From: Pontederia crassipes
Taxonomy: Eukaryota > Streptophyta > Magnoliopsida > Commelinales > Pontederiaceae
DNA: 64,000 bases
Direction: 5' to 3'
NCBI GenBank assembly: GCA_030549335.1
Contig: JAUKPH010000018.1
Location: forward strand, 4,588,001-4,652,000
The stretch's first letter is position 1, and the number at the start of each line of letters is the position of its first letter. This document shows positions 24,350-35,629 of this stretch, in pieces. The position numbers and the translations under genes are program-made. The notes below the pieces were generated by a model, which was not told where the DNA came from, ran no database searches, and was given only the letters and a program-made list of their open reading frames with translations.

Positions 24350-25334
24350 AGTTCGGTTGATGTTTATTGCATCTCTAGCTTTTCTTGGCCTTGTAAATTA
24401 TTATGATTAAAAGACAAAAAGATGACTGCAACTTTTCCGATTCTTGACATGCATCAAAAGGAAGTGAAAGCTTGGAGCTTCTTCCCTCTCAAAATGTAAT
24501 TCTAGAACAGGATTAAGGGAGATAAGAGGATGGTAATAAAATGTCGAGATGTGATGCAAAGATTAGGTTGTCAAGACTTGAAAATTGTATCAACTATCTA
24601 CAGGAAAACAGCAACCACATCAAGTGAACTTTGCATCTAAAACTTGTGTGCCTTCTCTCTGTGCCTTTCATCAACTTGGTGCAGTGAAGTCTGATTGTTC
24701 TGCATCCTTCAATTCATCTCCCAATCCCTGACTTTTCTAATCTCTTTTCTGAACACATGGCCTCAATCATCGGACGCATAAGAGACACCTAAAACAATTT
24801 GGTACAACAACGGAGTGCTGTGTGCTCTTCTTCTATGTATTCTTTCCGGAGCAATAAGACAGCAAGAAGAGAACAGGAAAGTCAACAAGTGATCACAGTG
24901 AGAAGGAATGGAAGGGGATGAGGTACAGGGGGAAGAGAGAGAGAGAGAGAGAGCGTCGCAAATGGAGAAGAAGAAAAGTGGAGGCGGGCAACATGCGAGT
25001 CGTCGCCATCGCGTCGTGGTTGCATGAGTCGCCCATTCGGCCCCGGCCCGCCGTGTCATCTTCCCCTTGGCGACTGCTGTGGAAGTGGAATCTTCGGACG
25101 CCTCCTTTGAATATGTACGTGCGCCCCGGCGGGCGAGACACCGATTTTCCTGCTGCTATCGCCCCTCGTGGTTGCTGATGGCTTCTCCCAATGATTGAAG
25201 AGAAAGAAAAAGGCAAAATGGACTGGAAATTTTGTCGCCCTTCGCCATGTTCGTGAGCTGTCCAGCTACTGTTCAAAGATAGCAATGCTTGATCACTACT
25301 AAATCGATCTTGTTTTTTTTCTTTCACGTCAGAT
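24350..25334. other. 3' flank of the receptor kinase and intergenic DNA
   Basis: The first few hundred bases should hold the kinase gene 3' UTR; AATTATTATGATTAAAAGAC near 24396 could serve as a polyadenylation context. A pure GA run (about 24934-24953) precedes a GC-rich stretch (24950-25180). Frames there on both strands have biased composition and no family motif, so I do not call a gene. Confidence 0.45.
24934..24953. repeat. (GA)n microsatellite
   Basis: Ten perfect GA units in purine-rich DNA. GA runs are common in plant promoters and leaders, but no gene start is visible beside it. Confidence 0.8.
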
Positions 25335-25907
25335 CTATGATGCACGGATACTCCAATTTCCTCAACGTACCCATACCGGGTACGTACCCAGTACCGATAC
25401 TTCATGGGTACTTGTGAGTACTCGTACCCATACGTACCCAATAATAAAATATTTTTTTAAAAAATGAGTACTTCAGTGAGTACTCGTACCTATGCTTCTG
25501 GGTACTCCATATCAAAATTTTGTCAGATAAAATTCTAAAAAAGATAATTAATGATTGATGATCATGAAAGCACTAATACTAGAGAATATGATACACATAT
25601 ATTTTGCTACGTTTTTATCAAATGTGAACAATAAAACTTATAGATGTTAAAGATGAGAAGTCATAAGGAGAAAGAAAACTATTAATAACTCTTCGTTTAG
25701 ACATAATAGTAAAGAGAATAACTAATTACTTGTTTTAAAAACTTAAACAATATGAAGATACTAGAAATCTTATGAAAATTTATTTTATATAAATATTATA
25801 TATTTAATATATTGCCGTACCCGTACCTTAATTTTTTAGAATTTGATTTATCCCGTACCCGTACTCGTACCCGGTATCGGTACCGTACCCGTACCCTTGC
25901 AACATAG
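25335..25907. mobile_element. Non-autonomous hAT element with GTACCC subterminal repeats
   Basis: This 573-bp element is flanked by a perfect 8-bp direct repeat, CGTCAGAT (25327-25334 and 25908-25915), the target size of hAT transposons. Its ends are inverted repeats: CTATGATGCACGGATAC on the left, and CTATGTTGCAAGGGTAC read inward from the right, 13 of 17 positions alike. Both subterminal zones carry many GTACCC/GGGTAC units, consistent with transposase-binding repeats. The AT-rich middle encodes nothing recognisable. Confidence 0.88.
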
Positions 25908-25915
25908 CGTCAGAT

Positions 25916-26812
25916 TGATTCTTATTTAGATCTCATTCTCACGTTTGTATGTTTCTTTTTGTACTTGCTTCAGTAGGCTTAGATGTCTTTTTTGCAACAC
26001 ACAAAAATCAGAGATGTGAGCGAGCACAGAGCACTGGCTGATTCATAGACTTCCCAATTGGATTTGGCTTCTGGTAGTGTTCATGATCCTGACGTAAAGT
26101 TTCAGGACATGCAGCCTGGATGAGTGTTTGACCAACCTGCGTGAGAGTTGTTGCAAATAAACCATCCAGGCCGACCTCGGAATCCAGTCGGGTTGGTCCG
26201 ACCTACCTGCAAGTATCGTTTGCTCCGGTTTCCGGCGATCACCTCCTTTGCTCCAAGTTGTAGTTCAACCCTAACAATGCTTTGTTACGTCTGGTATTCA
26301 CTGAAGGTCTGGATGATCTAATAAAAAAATAACTCAAATTCATAATTATTAGCACAATATAGCGAAATTGTGTACTGGGTAAAGTTCGATTCCATAACAT
26401 CGAATTAATCGGATGATAACAACTCTAACATCCATGAGTTTCATCTGAAAATAATAATGCAAATAGACATCTAATTTAGTTTGAACATCTGTCTTTTCTT
26501 CGAAATAAGTCATGTTTGATAATAAATTAAGGGTATGTTTGGCTTATACAAAATAATTGATAAGTTGAAATATTGATAGGTATTTTATTGATTGAAACTT
26601 ATTTTTTAAAATAAGTAATTATACGTTTAGATAAAATTACTTATATTAATAATAATTAGTTAATTATAATGCAATTAACTAAGCTCTCTCCCTACTTATT
26701 TTTTCTGTTTTATAAGTAGATTTGATATATCATTATCAATCATTATTTAAAATTACCAAACATTGAGATTTTTAGTGTTTATTGTCTTTAAATTAGACCC
26801 ATGGGTCTCTAA
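25916..26812. other. Intergenic DNA with a possible MITE
   Basis: No gene seen. About 26533-26768 starts GGGTATGTTTGG and ends ACCAAACATT, a loose inverted pair of the kind found at Harbinger/Tourist MITE ends. The target repeat is not clear, so I list it only as a possibility. Confidence 0.35.
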
Positions 26813-26974
<162 letters not shown>

Positions 26975-28279
26975 TCTCATGTTCTTGTCCAAATTAATAC
27001 ATCACTTTTCTGGATATCTAAGAATAGACTTGTTTTCATGTGCCTGGGATATCCTTAATCCTTATGCATGGAACTGATAAGGCACTTACTTAAATGGGCT
27101 GCACAAATGGAGTGGGCCTACATATGTTATTATGGGTGGGTTCAATTCCTCCCATGAAAATTTTAAATATAGCTACCTAAAAAATGATGTCGTATATTAA
27201 TATGAGTTTAGTAAGAAAGTTTAATCTATATACTATTTGAATTAGGTATCTCAAAGAATTGATTCAATCTTTTGAGATATATATATATATATATTAAATA
27301 ACATCTTCCATAACTAATTTATCTTCTTAACTTTTATATTTCAAAATTCTTCTCCTCTTGTCTTTTTTTTCTTTCAAGTCGTGGCTCGTTCTTACCCTTT
27401 CTTATTCAACTCTTTAAAATGCTAATATTTCAAAACTCTTCTCCTGTTCTTACAAAAATAGAAAAAAATGGATCAAAAGATAGAATACAAACAATGGATC
27501 CTAAGCTCTTGTGTATTAATAACTTTCTAAGCTTATTTTATTTTGTTGGATTTTATAAATATCTCTGCTGACTCTTAAATTTATTTTTTTTCTTTTTAGA
27601 TATAGTTAATAGTTTTCATGATCTAAAATATAGATCTTATTAACATCTTTAGCATGAAATATAAGCACTGTGTTGCTAGAGAGATTTGTTGACAACATTA
27701 TAAAATAAATTACGAAAACAAATGAAATAATTTTCTTAAAAATATGTTGAACTCAAAAAATAGAATATATAAATTGAAAGGCAGCATTTGTGAGATGCTT
27801 CAATTTATCAACGTTTTTAGCTATATCTAATGCCTTTAATTGTTTAAATTGATGATATTATGAAAATTCAATTAAAAATTCATTTGCATTCATGTAGCTT
27901 CTGGGCCTTCAAAAACTACTATAATATTCCCTAATTCACAAGATTCACTATTCATGTGCAGCTCTTCTAGTTCCTTGTCCCTGAAGAGGTCTCCATAGAA
28001 GTAAGATGATCAAATCCAATAAATTTAAAACTTAAAATTAAAATATCATCTAAAACTTTGAAGAGTGAGAAAGTGAGATGATCAAAGAAGCAATTAAGAA
28101 CACGGGCATAATGACCCTTTGATTCCTAAATTAAAAAATCTCGAGTTTACATCTAAATAAATAAAATAAAATACAAAAGCAAAGTGAGATTTACTCAGGA
28201 ATCACATTAGATATAATCAATTATAGTTTATAGGGTTTAAGTAATATGAAACTAAAAGTTGTACAACATATGCATTCTA
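26975..28279. other. AT-rich intergenic DNA
   Basis: I see no gene or clear element. GGGTTCAATTCC near 27110 resembles a tRNA-type B box but has no convincing partner A box. Confidence 0.4.
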
Positions 28280-29164
28280 TATTATCGAAAGCATTAAGAG
28301 GGAGGATGAATTGGTATATAAAAATTATAATCAAAAATTATAAAAATCGATTTTTAAAAAATACGATAACAAGCGAATAAAAAGGAAGTAAGAAGGATCA
28401 AAACTCAGGAACACACAATATGTTGACAAGGTTTGGCCCAACTTCTTGGTCTATGTCCCCATTCCGACTTTTCAACCTTGAGACCATCGGATATTTACTA
28501 GCTTTCTCTTTTTTTTATAGGAAGAGAATAATCATTTCTACACCACAATATCTTCTTTTTCGCTCAAGAGGTAAGGCACACTTATTCTTATAAAAAGCCT
28601 CAAACTCACTAAATAAGAACACAAGAATTTCCTTCAATTCTCTTTAGAAAATGCTTTGGATTTGAAAGAGGCTATGGAGTAATTTCCCTTACTTAGATGG
28701 TCTTTCTTCAGTCTTTTTAATTTTTTTTATAGGCTTCTCTTGAGAATATGATCGTTGCAAAACTTTTTAAAAGAGTTGTGCTGCCACTTTTGAAGTGGTC
28801 GCCCGTTTTGATTTCGGATATTCGTTTTGCACAGGAACTAGCCATTGCGTCTTTTTGTCGTATGCTTAGTGGTCGCCCGTTATAATATCGGACGTCCATT
28901 ATGTATAAAAAAGTAGCTATTACCATTTGTCTTTTCTACGCAGTCGTCCGTTGGTGGTAGTCCATAAAAGATTAGTTGTTGCCTTTGCTATCCAGAATGG
29001 TCGTCCGAAATTGTTTCAGTCTTTCGTTTTAAAAATGTTCGAGCTTTCTGTAACTAGCGATCGTTCTGATAGTTACTTTGGTCATCCGTTTTTGTATATT
29101 TTTCATTTGTCACCTAGAACGATCGACCGAAAGTGATAAATAACACTTATGTGTACTAATAACA
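28280..29164 (-). mobile_element. 3' LTR of a decayed minus-strand Ty1-copia element
   Basis: On the minus strand this LTR begins TGTTATTAGTACACATAAG just after a purine tract (29165-29176, AAATTAAAAGG on the minus strand). Its far end (28280-28430) aligns by eye with 31385-31527, sharing ATCGAAAGCA, AAAAATCGAT/CAAT and CACAATATGTTGA. It carries repeated GGTCGCCCGTT-like motifs around 28797-28880. The outer limit is approximate because the terminal bases have diverged. Confidence 0.6.
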
Positions 29165-29176
29165 CCTTTTAATTTG

Positions 29177-31329
29177 AAAGAGCATTTAGTTTGTTTACAA
29201 GACATGAGTCACAAATATTATTTTTCTTAAATTTAATTTTGGGCAAACCTTTAACTAATTCATGACTTGAAAGTTTATTTAACAATTTAAAATTCACATG
29301 TCCTAATCTTCTACGCAAAGGTTTATATCATCATGCATAACAATAAGACATTTTTCATTTTTCAAATTTTCAAAATCAATTTTATAAACATTATTGTATA
29401 TAAAACCCATATGTAGAACCTCCTTGTTTTCATCTAGAATCAAGCATTTATTCTTTTAAAATTTAACTAAATAGTTCTTATCACATAATTGACTTATGCT
29501 AATTAAGTTATATTTTAAGTTTTCAACTAGTCAAACATTCTCCAAGTACACTTTATCATTCTTACCAACATTACTTATTCCAATCACTCTTCTTTTGTTA
29601 TTATCTCCAAAGGTAAATTTTCCTCTATTTTTCTTTTCTAAGATAATGAAATTTGATGGATCATAGGTCATATGTCTTGAGCATCTACTATCCAAATATC
29701 ATTTACTTTCATTGTTATTTGAAGCTCCCTACAAGAAAGACGTTAAGATTCTCATCATTTTAGTATTCAAATTTGCTTGAGTTCATTTTGGTTAGAGATG
29801 TTCCTTTTGAGGACCCAAATCTTCTTCATATCATTATTTATCCCTTTTCTAATTTTACATTCATAAGAATAATATCCTTCATAGCCACAATGAAAGCAAG
29901 TGATATGTAATTTTTCATGAAGATTTTGTGATGCTTCAACAAATAAAATTCATTTTAGTATCAAATGAGTTAAAACCAAATCCATTTTTATTAAAAGGTC
30001 TTCTTTGTGTTGATAGCATTGCATCTAACATTTTCCCACAATTTAAAATTTTTTAAGTTCACCTTTTAAAACATGATTTTCAATTTTCAAAGATTCAACA
30101 CTACAAGATTATTTTTCACAAGATAATTTAAGAGTATTGTTTTCCATTTTCAATGTTTCAATCATAAATCATAAACTATAGTTCTTATTATCTACTAAGT
30201 TGCAATTTTCACATACTTTGAAATCATATTCATTTTTCAAATTCTACTTTCAAACCATCATGTTTCTTTTTAAGGCATCTATATTTATTTATAAGAATTT
30301 TAAACTCGCTATGCATATCAAAAGATTCACTATCACTATATTCGGATGAGTTAGATGATACCTCATGGCTATTTGCCATTAGACATATGTAGCCTTCTTC
30401 ATCATCACTTGAGGAGATGTTGGAATCATTCTCTTCATTTTCACTTCCATTCCAAAATGGCTTGAAGAGCTTTCTTTTTCTTCTTTGAGTTTTCTCCCTC
30501 ATTTTCTTTCTTAACTAAATTTGGACATTCATTCTTATAGTGTTCAACCTTCTTACTTTCAAAGCAAGTTAGTTTTTGTTTGTTGATGATTTTCTTTTGG
30601 AGAAACCATTCTCCTTCCTTTCCTTGGCAAACCTAAGATATTTGTCAAACTTCTTGGCATGCAAAGCTAGCTTCTTTTCATCTAGATCTTTATCTTCTTC
30701 ACTCGTTTCGCCTTCATCCATCTTTGCTTTCAAAGCCAATGTCTTCTTTTTTAAAGCACTTATCTCTTCATCTTTCTTGATTCCAATCTCATAAGTCAAA
30801 AGAGATCATGTGAAATCATCAAAATCTAACTTGTTTAAATCATTCTCTTCAATCACGATTCTCTTCGTGGCTCGCTCAAGGAAGCTAAGACATTCACAAT
30901 ATCATTAAAAGCATACAATCATTTCATTTATGAATTTATTTTCATGCATCATAAATGAATTATATTGATGATTCAAAATATTTAGTCCATATTCCTTAAC
31001 ATTATCGGTACTTTCATGTGTAATGATAAGTTTTCTCCATATTTCATAAGCACTTTGATAACTAGAAACACTATTAAATTCTATTTCATCTACATCACAA
31101 CAAAGATTATTTTTTGCTTTCCAATCTAACTTCACAAGTAATCTCTCACCTTCGGTATGTTCCAAAGGTGATTTTCCATTCAAATCAAATCTATTTTCAA
31201 TTATCCCCAAATGTCAATATCAAATAAAGCTTGAATTCTAATTTTTCAATAGGCAATATTTGAAGCATTAAAAAGTGGAGGACGATTTGTGGATTGCCCT
31301 TCACCAAAAGTAAAACTGTTTGATGACAT
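29177..31329 (-). pseudogene. Decayed Ty1-copia gag-pol (gag and start of pol only)
   Basis: Read on the minus strand from 31329, the frame starts MSSNSFTFGEGQSTNRPPLF, a typical copia gag opening. It meets stops within 60 codons, including one where a Trp is expected. The next segment (31210-30905) reads SAYEIWRKLIITHESTDNVKE, matching the UBN2-type copia gag. Acid- and Lys-rich gag segments follow at 30799-30569 and 30502-30230. Further on (about 29640-29500), a protease/pre-integrase-like stretch reads GKFTFGDNNKRRVIGI. Integrase, reverse transcriptase and RNase H are not recognisable before the 3' LTR. The element is internally deleted and non-functional. Confidence 0.75.
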
Positions 31330-31369
31330 AGCTCAAAAGATGTTTAAATCTTTAAAATAAAAGCAACTT

Positions 31370-31382
31370 GGCTCTTATACCA
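31370..31382 (-). other. Primer-binding site of the decayed copia element
   Basis: On the minus strand TGGTATAAGAGCC differs by one base from the standard complement of initiator tRNA-Met used by plant copia elements. It lies two bases inside the 5' LTR end (TCTACA) at 31385. Confidence 0.75.
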
Positions 31383-31384
31383 AT

Positions 31385-31527
31385 TGTAGAATCGAAAGCA
31401 CCAAGAAAAGGGTGAATTGATATATAAAAATTATAACCGAAAATCATAAAAATCAATTTTTAGAAAATATGATCACAAGTAAAAAGCAAGTAAGAAGATC
31501 AAAACTCATGAAGGCACAATATGTTGA
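31385..31527 (-). mobile_element. Truncated 5' LTR of the decayed copia element
   Basis: About 143 bases match the end of the LTR at 28280. Similarity stops after CACAATATGTTGA, where unrelated DNA begins, so most of this LTR is lost. Confidence 0.6.
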
Positions 31528-33568
31528 AGGGAACACACCATCATCACCTTAGACATCACAAAATTCTATGCATTGAAAGTCCAAGGACCAAACTCCACAA
31601 GAAGATCCAGGTAATTCTTTCAAAGTGGAGGGATAATGTCTCGAGAATTACATTAGAGGTAAGATCAAAAAAGGTCACTTCGAATCCCTTCCGACACTTA
31701 AGGTAGCCAAAGGGTAAAAGTCAAGCTAACGACAATACTTAGAACTACACTCCTAAACTTTTATCCCTTAGTTTTCATTAATTAACATTAGTATTGGATT
31801 CTTTAATTCAGTGAAGGTTAACAGTGAAAGTTTAATTTAGATTAATGAATTTCTTTTTCTTCTTAGCATATTGCTCCCAGAAGGATGCGGCACGGCCGTT
31901 CCTCCAGCATGGCATGGTCGTTCCATGAATTCGAAGCATCAGCACCTCTGTCACAGTCGTGCTGATGGATGGCATGGCCATTCCAAACTTGATTGTGCAT
32001 GCCTTAAAGCACGACCATTCTAAAGACCGTGCACGGTAGTTATGGAATCGATATATCAGGCACATGTGTATCACGTTCATTATTTTATTTTGTATTTTAT
32101 TTTTCATGACACGTGACATTAAACCAAAAAAACTCACATTGCACAAATCAGACCGTCCAATACTCATCTCAAGAGGGCATGGGTGTTATCCCTGACTGCC
32201 TCACCCCATGCCACATGCAACTCCGACGCTTCAAACTCGATCCCTGCCCACCTCTCGTCGATCATCCTTCGACGACGCTGTCAACGCCCAGAGCATCAAG
32301 TCGTCAGTGCATCTCCATCACTATTTTGTACAAGTGCGACCGTGATGAGGAGCGAGGCTGCGGTCAGCCAAATTGGAACGGTCATGACCGAACTACAATT
32401 GTCCAATATTGGAACGGTCATGACATATCCTAGGAATGGTCGTGACAGTTCTGAAACTATTGCACGATGTCCAAACCATGTCGAAAGAAGCCTGTGAGCC
32501 GCCCCTTAGAAGCAATGTTGCCGAGATATATTTTTATTGCTCACCAGGACCTATAAATCATCACGTTGTCTCTACTCCTTTTACATTTTACACATATCTT
32601 TTATTATTATTTCATAATTTTCATGTGTATGTGCCTAACAATAAGGCAGTGTCAAGTTCAAGCTTGGGAGAGGCACTTAGTCTATTTTGCATTTTAATGG
32701 CATGTCTACTTTTAGCATTTTGAGTCCATCTTATTTTGTTTAGCAAGCATCTATTTATGAAAACTCAAAAAAAAAGATTAAGAAAAAGTATCATCTCATT
32801 TCTTCTTGTTTACTATTTTATTGCCTTTAAGTTTATTTTTAGAACATCACTTAATTTATGAAATTCAATCATTGTTTGTTTCTATCAGGTATCACCATAG
32901 CATTGGATTTGGATTGAGTTTGTTGCTAAGTAGAAGGACTAGCTTTTAAATGATGATTTTTTCTATTGTTTACTATGATGTTAGTCTTGATTATAGGTGC
33001 ATCTTTATTGAAAACATTAAGTCTTTTGGAGCTTATAATTATGCTATATAATTTTAATGTTAAAATGGAAATAAAAAAGAGGGTAATTGAGCCCCAACAG
33101 TTAAATGAAAAGTATAAAGTATCCTTTGGAACCTTGGTGTGTCCGGGTGATTAGATCCGTAGAGAATTCTTGCCTGACGACCTAAAGGCATATGCTCTGA
33201 AATCCGTCGGTCGAAAGCTCATTACATGGACCACTTTATGCAATATGTAGGATTACTAAGTTCTTAAGTGAAAACAAAAATCCTAATGCTAAAATGTGAA
33301 ATGATAATAGTACGTAAATAAGCTCCTTAAAGACTTATAGTTTACTAATGATATTCTTATGAGATTGACTAATATTATTTATAAATATGCAAGAAAGACA
33401 TGTTTGAATGCTAAGAATTCTACAAGGCTGGGTATTAATTGGAAATAGATAATCTGGTGATGGTCGTGTAAAAGAATTGTGGGAGAAAAGTATTGGTTTC
33501 GTGATGGAGCCATGTGCCTTATCTGAAATTTGCTTGAGGACAAGCAAAATATTAAGTTTAGGGGTATT
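31528..33568 (+). mobile_element. 3' internal region of a long-LTR Ty3-gypsy element (Tat/Athila-like)
   Basis: This is non-coding DNA leading to TTGAGGACAAGCAAAATATT and TTTAGGGGTATT. That is the well-known polypurine-tract context of plant Tat/Athila-type gypsy elements, directly before an LTR beginning TGATAC. No protein domain is recognisable, and the 5' part of the element is absent. It contains several GGTCATGACC/ACGGCCGT palindromes (31890-32440). The left limit is the copia breakpoint and is approximate. Confidence 0.55.
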
Positions 33569-34928
33569 TGATACATGAAAAGTCATACATTAGTTTAGGC
33601 CATTTGATTAACACTTTAGAATATTTTTATGTTTAGAAAATGAGAGTTTTGATTTATTTTTACATAATTTCTTTTAGATTTTCTTTCTACCTAAGTTTGG
33701 AAACTAATCATGACAGGATATGAGAAAACATCGAAATTAAAGCAAGAAAATGCCCTAAAATAGCTCAAAACAGCCATGACAATTCTTTTCGTGGTCGTGA
33801 TAGAAAGAACTTGTAAGCAGAAAATTGTCTAAGTCACTGTCACAGTCGTGACAATTTCTTTCACAACCGTGACAAAAATATTTTCCAGTAAAAATATTCC
33901 CAAGTCCTTTTCCGCCTTGACAGCCCTCTGTCACGGCCGTGAAAGAGCCTTTCACGACTATGATGGCGGACGATTAGGCGGTTTTAAAATTATTTTTATT
34001 CACTTTTTCGATAGAATTTTGATTTATTTCTTTTGGGGATGAGAAAACCTAAGGTAGAAGAGTTCTTGAAAAAGCATTCTTGGAGCATAGAATTAAAAGC
34101 CTAGAAAGGGAAGAGCGAGAGCAATAGCGAAGCTCTGTTGGAAACTCGCGAGTGCACATGCATGGCGGCTACCAGAGTTCTTCATTTTTTTTTCCTGAAC
34201 TTTTCCATTAGATTTGATGTTATTATTCTCAGATTTATTATTTTATTATGGTCATTCTAGTTGAACACTATTTATGTTTTGAAATCTTCCTTAATATTAG
34301 TTTAATTTGAATCTTTAATAGCAGTGCAATTTCATGTTTAATGCTTTCCTTTGATTTCATGATTTATTATTTGATTACTATCTGAGAAGATAAGTGATTA
34401 TTTTCATAATAGTTTCTAGGATTGATCTTAATTTATTGCATGCCACAATTAGAGAAATCGAAAGAGACATAATTTGTGTAGTTATTAAGGTGACTTGAGA
34501 AAGCCATTAATATTAATTTTATTTTAATATGATTAATTAAGTAAATTAAAAATTGAAAGGATTAATTTATTCTAATTATTCATAAGATAGTAGTTAAAGC
34601 TTGAAACATTGGTTAACTAATTTTGGAAATTCACTTTGTTATTGATTCAACTAATTATAAGTTGAGAAAATTCATTACATTTTAGTGGTGATAATTAGGT
34701 GCCTTAATCATCAAATCATTATTTCTCTAAGTGATCATTTCCTTTATTCATATTATTTTATTTTTATTCACATCTGAAATCATATTTTCTTAATTTCTTA
34801 ATTAACAAGGTTAAAATAACATCTAAGTTATTAACCGTTCCCGTGAGAATGATAACTCTAATTATTCATTTTATCACTTAAGCGACTAGTGCACTTACTA
34901 GCATCTGCTATCAATTTTACACGCATCA
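33569..34928 (+). mobile_element. 3' LTR (about 1.36 kb) of the Tat/Athila-like element
   Basis: It begins TGATACATGAAAAGTC right after the polypurine tract and ends TTTTACACGCATCA, preceded by CCGTTCCCGTGAGAATGATA and GACTAGTGCACTTACTAGC. These resemble LTR ends of Tat/Athila elements as I remember them. TGAT...ATCA form the inverted termini. Several TCACGGCCGTGA-type palindromes lie at 33770-33970. The next bases (from 34929) belong to a different, older LTR. Confidence 0.65.
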
Positions 34929-35368
34929 TTGGATAATGTCAATCTTGTAATATTAAGGATAAATAGAACTACATCCCCGGAGACTAATATATTCATCACA
35001 TGTCGTCAACCAAACTCTCGTACCTATGATATATTAAGGAGTCCACTAGTACCTTCCCAAACTCATATGTTTTTTGTGTTCCTACATGCCTTGGTCATCG
35101 GGTGGTAACCTACATCGTTGACCCTTCTCGATGCCCCGTGATTCTCCAAATGACCATTCGAATGGAAAGCGGTCAAGCGTTCGCATTGGTGTCTCAACGC
35201 GCTAGTATCACAGCCCCATGAAAACTCCTTGAACACTCTCATAAAACATGATCGTAATTGAAAGCCTAATAGTGACTCAAAAAATCGTCTTGGACATAAT
35301 AGGCTTGATGAGATGTCCATTGTCAGGTCACCACACGTGGTCCTGTGTCCAACAATGACCCTATGACA
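34929..35368 (+). mobile_element. Truncated 5' LTR of an old Ty3-type element
   Basis: From about 34935 this aligns by eye with 39428-39876, sharing CAATCTTGTAATATT, ATCACATGTCGTCAA, CACTAGTACCT, GTTGACCCTTCTCG/GTTGACTCTTCTCG and the end CC(C/T)(G/A)TGACA. Its first ~260 bp are missing where it meets the LTR ending at 34928. It lies in direct orientation with the 3' LTR 4.5 kb away. Confidence 0.7.
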
Positions 35369-35370
35369 AG

Positions 35371-35382
35371 CAGTATCAGAAT
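35371..35382 (+). other. Decayed primer-binding site of the old element
   Basis: CAGTATCAGAAT lies two bases after the LTR end. It differs from the standard TGGTATCAGAGC at four positions, and all four are transitions, as expected for long mutational decay of methylated DNA. Confidence 0.6.
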
Positions 35383-35629
35383 AGTTCATCCTACTCGGAT
35401 CCATGCGATGATGACTCATGTCATCGCAATGTGTCCTGACATGGAAAAAGTGCTTCCGCTCGTAAACCTCCACTACGCTTAGGTGTACTAGCATCACGGT
35501 CCCTGATCGTGTATGCCAACGACGAATGCTTGGAAAATTTCATCGCCACACATTCAGTCTTGCCACATAGCAAGTTCTTCATGCACTTGTGTCGCAGTAA
35601 GGGATGTCTATCATGCACTATCACAATGG

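Noticed and set aside
24893..25441. Minus-strand frame of 182 codons after the receptor kinase
   Set aside because: Its first part runs through the hAT element ends and the rest is biased-composition DNA around the GA repeat. No family motif is present.
26533..26768. Possible Harbinger MITE with GTTTGG/CCAAAC ends
   Set aside because: The ends match only over about eight bases and no 3-bp target repeat is clear.
27085..27200. tRNA-like B box GGGTTCAATTCC
   Set aside because: No A box at proper distance and no flanking target repeat, so neither a tRNA nor a SINE can be claimed.
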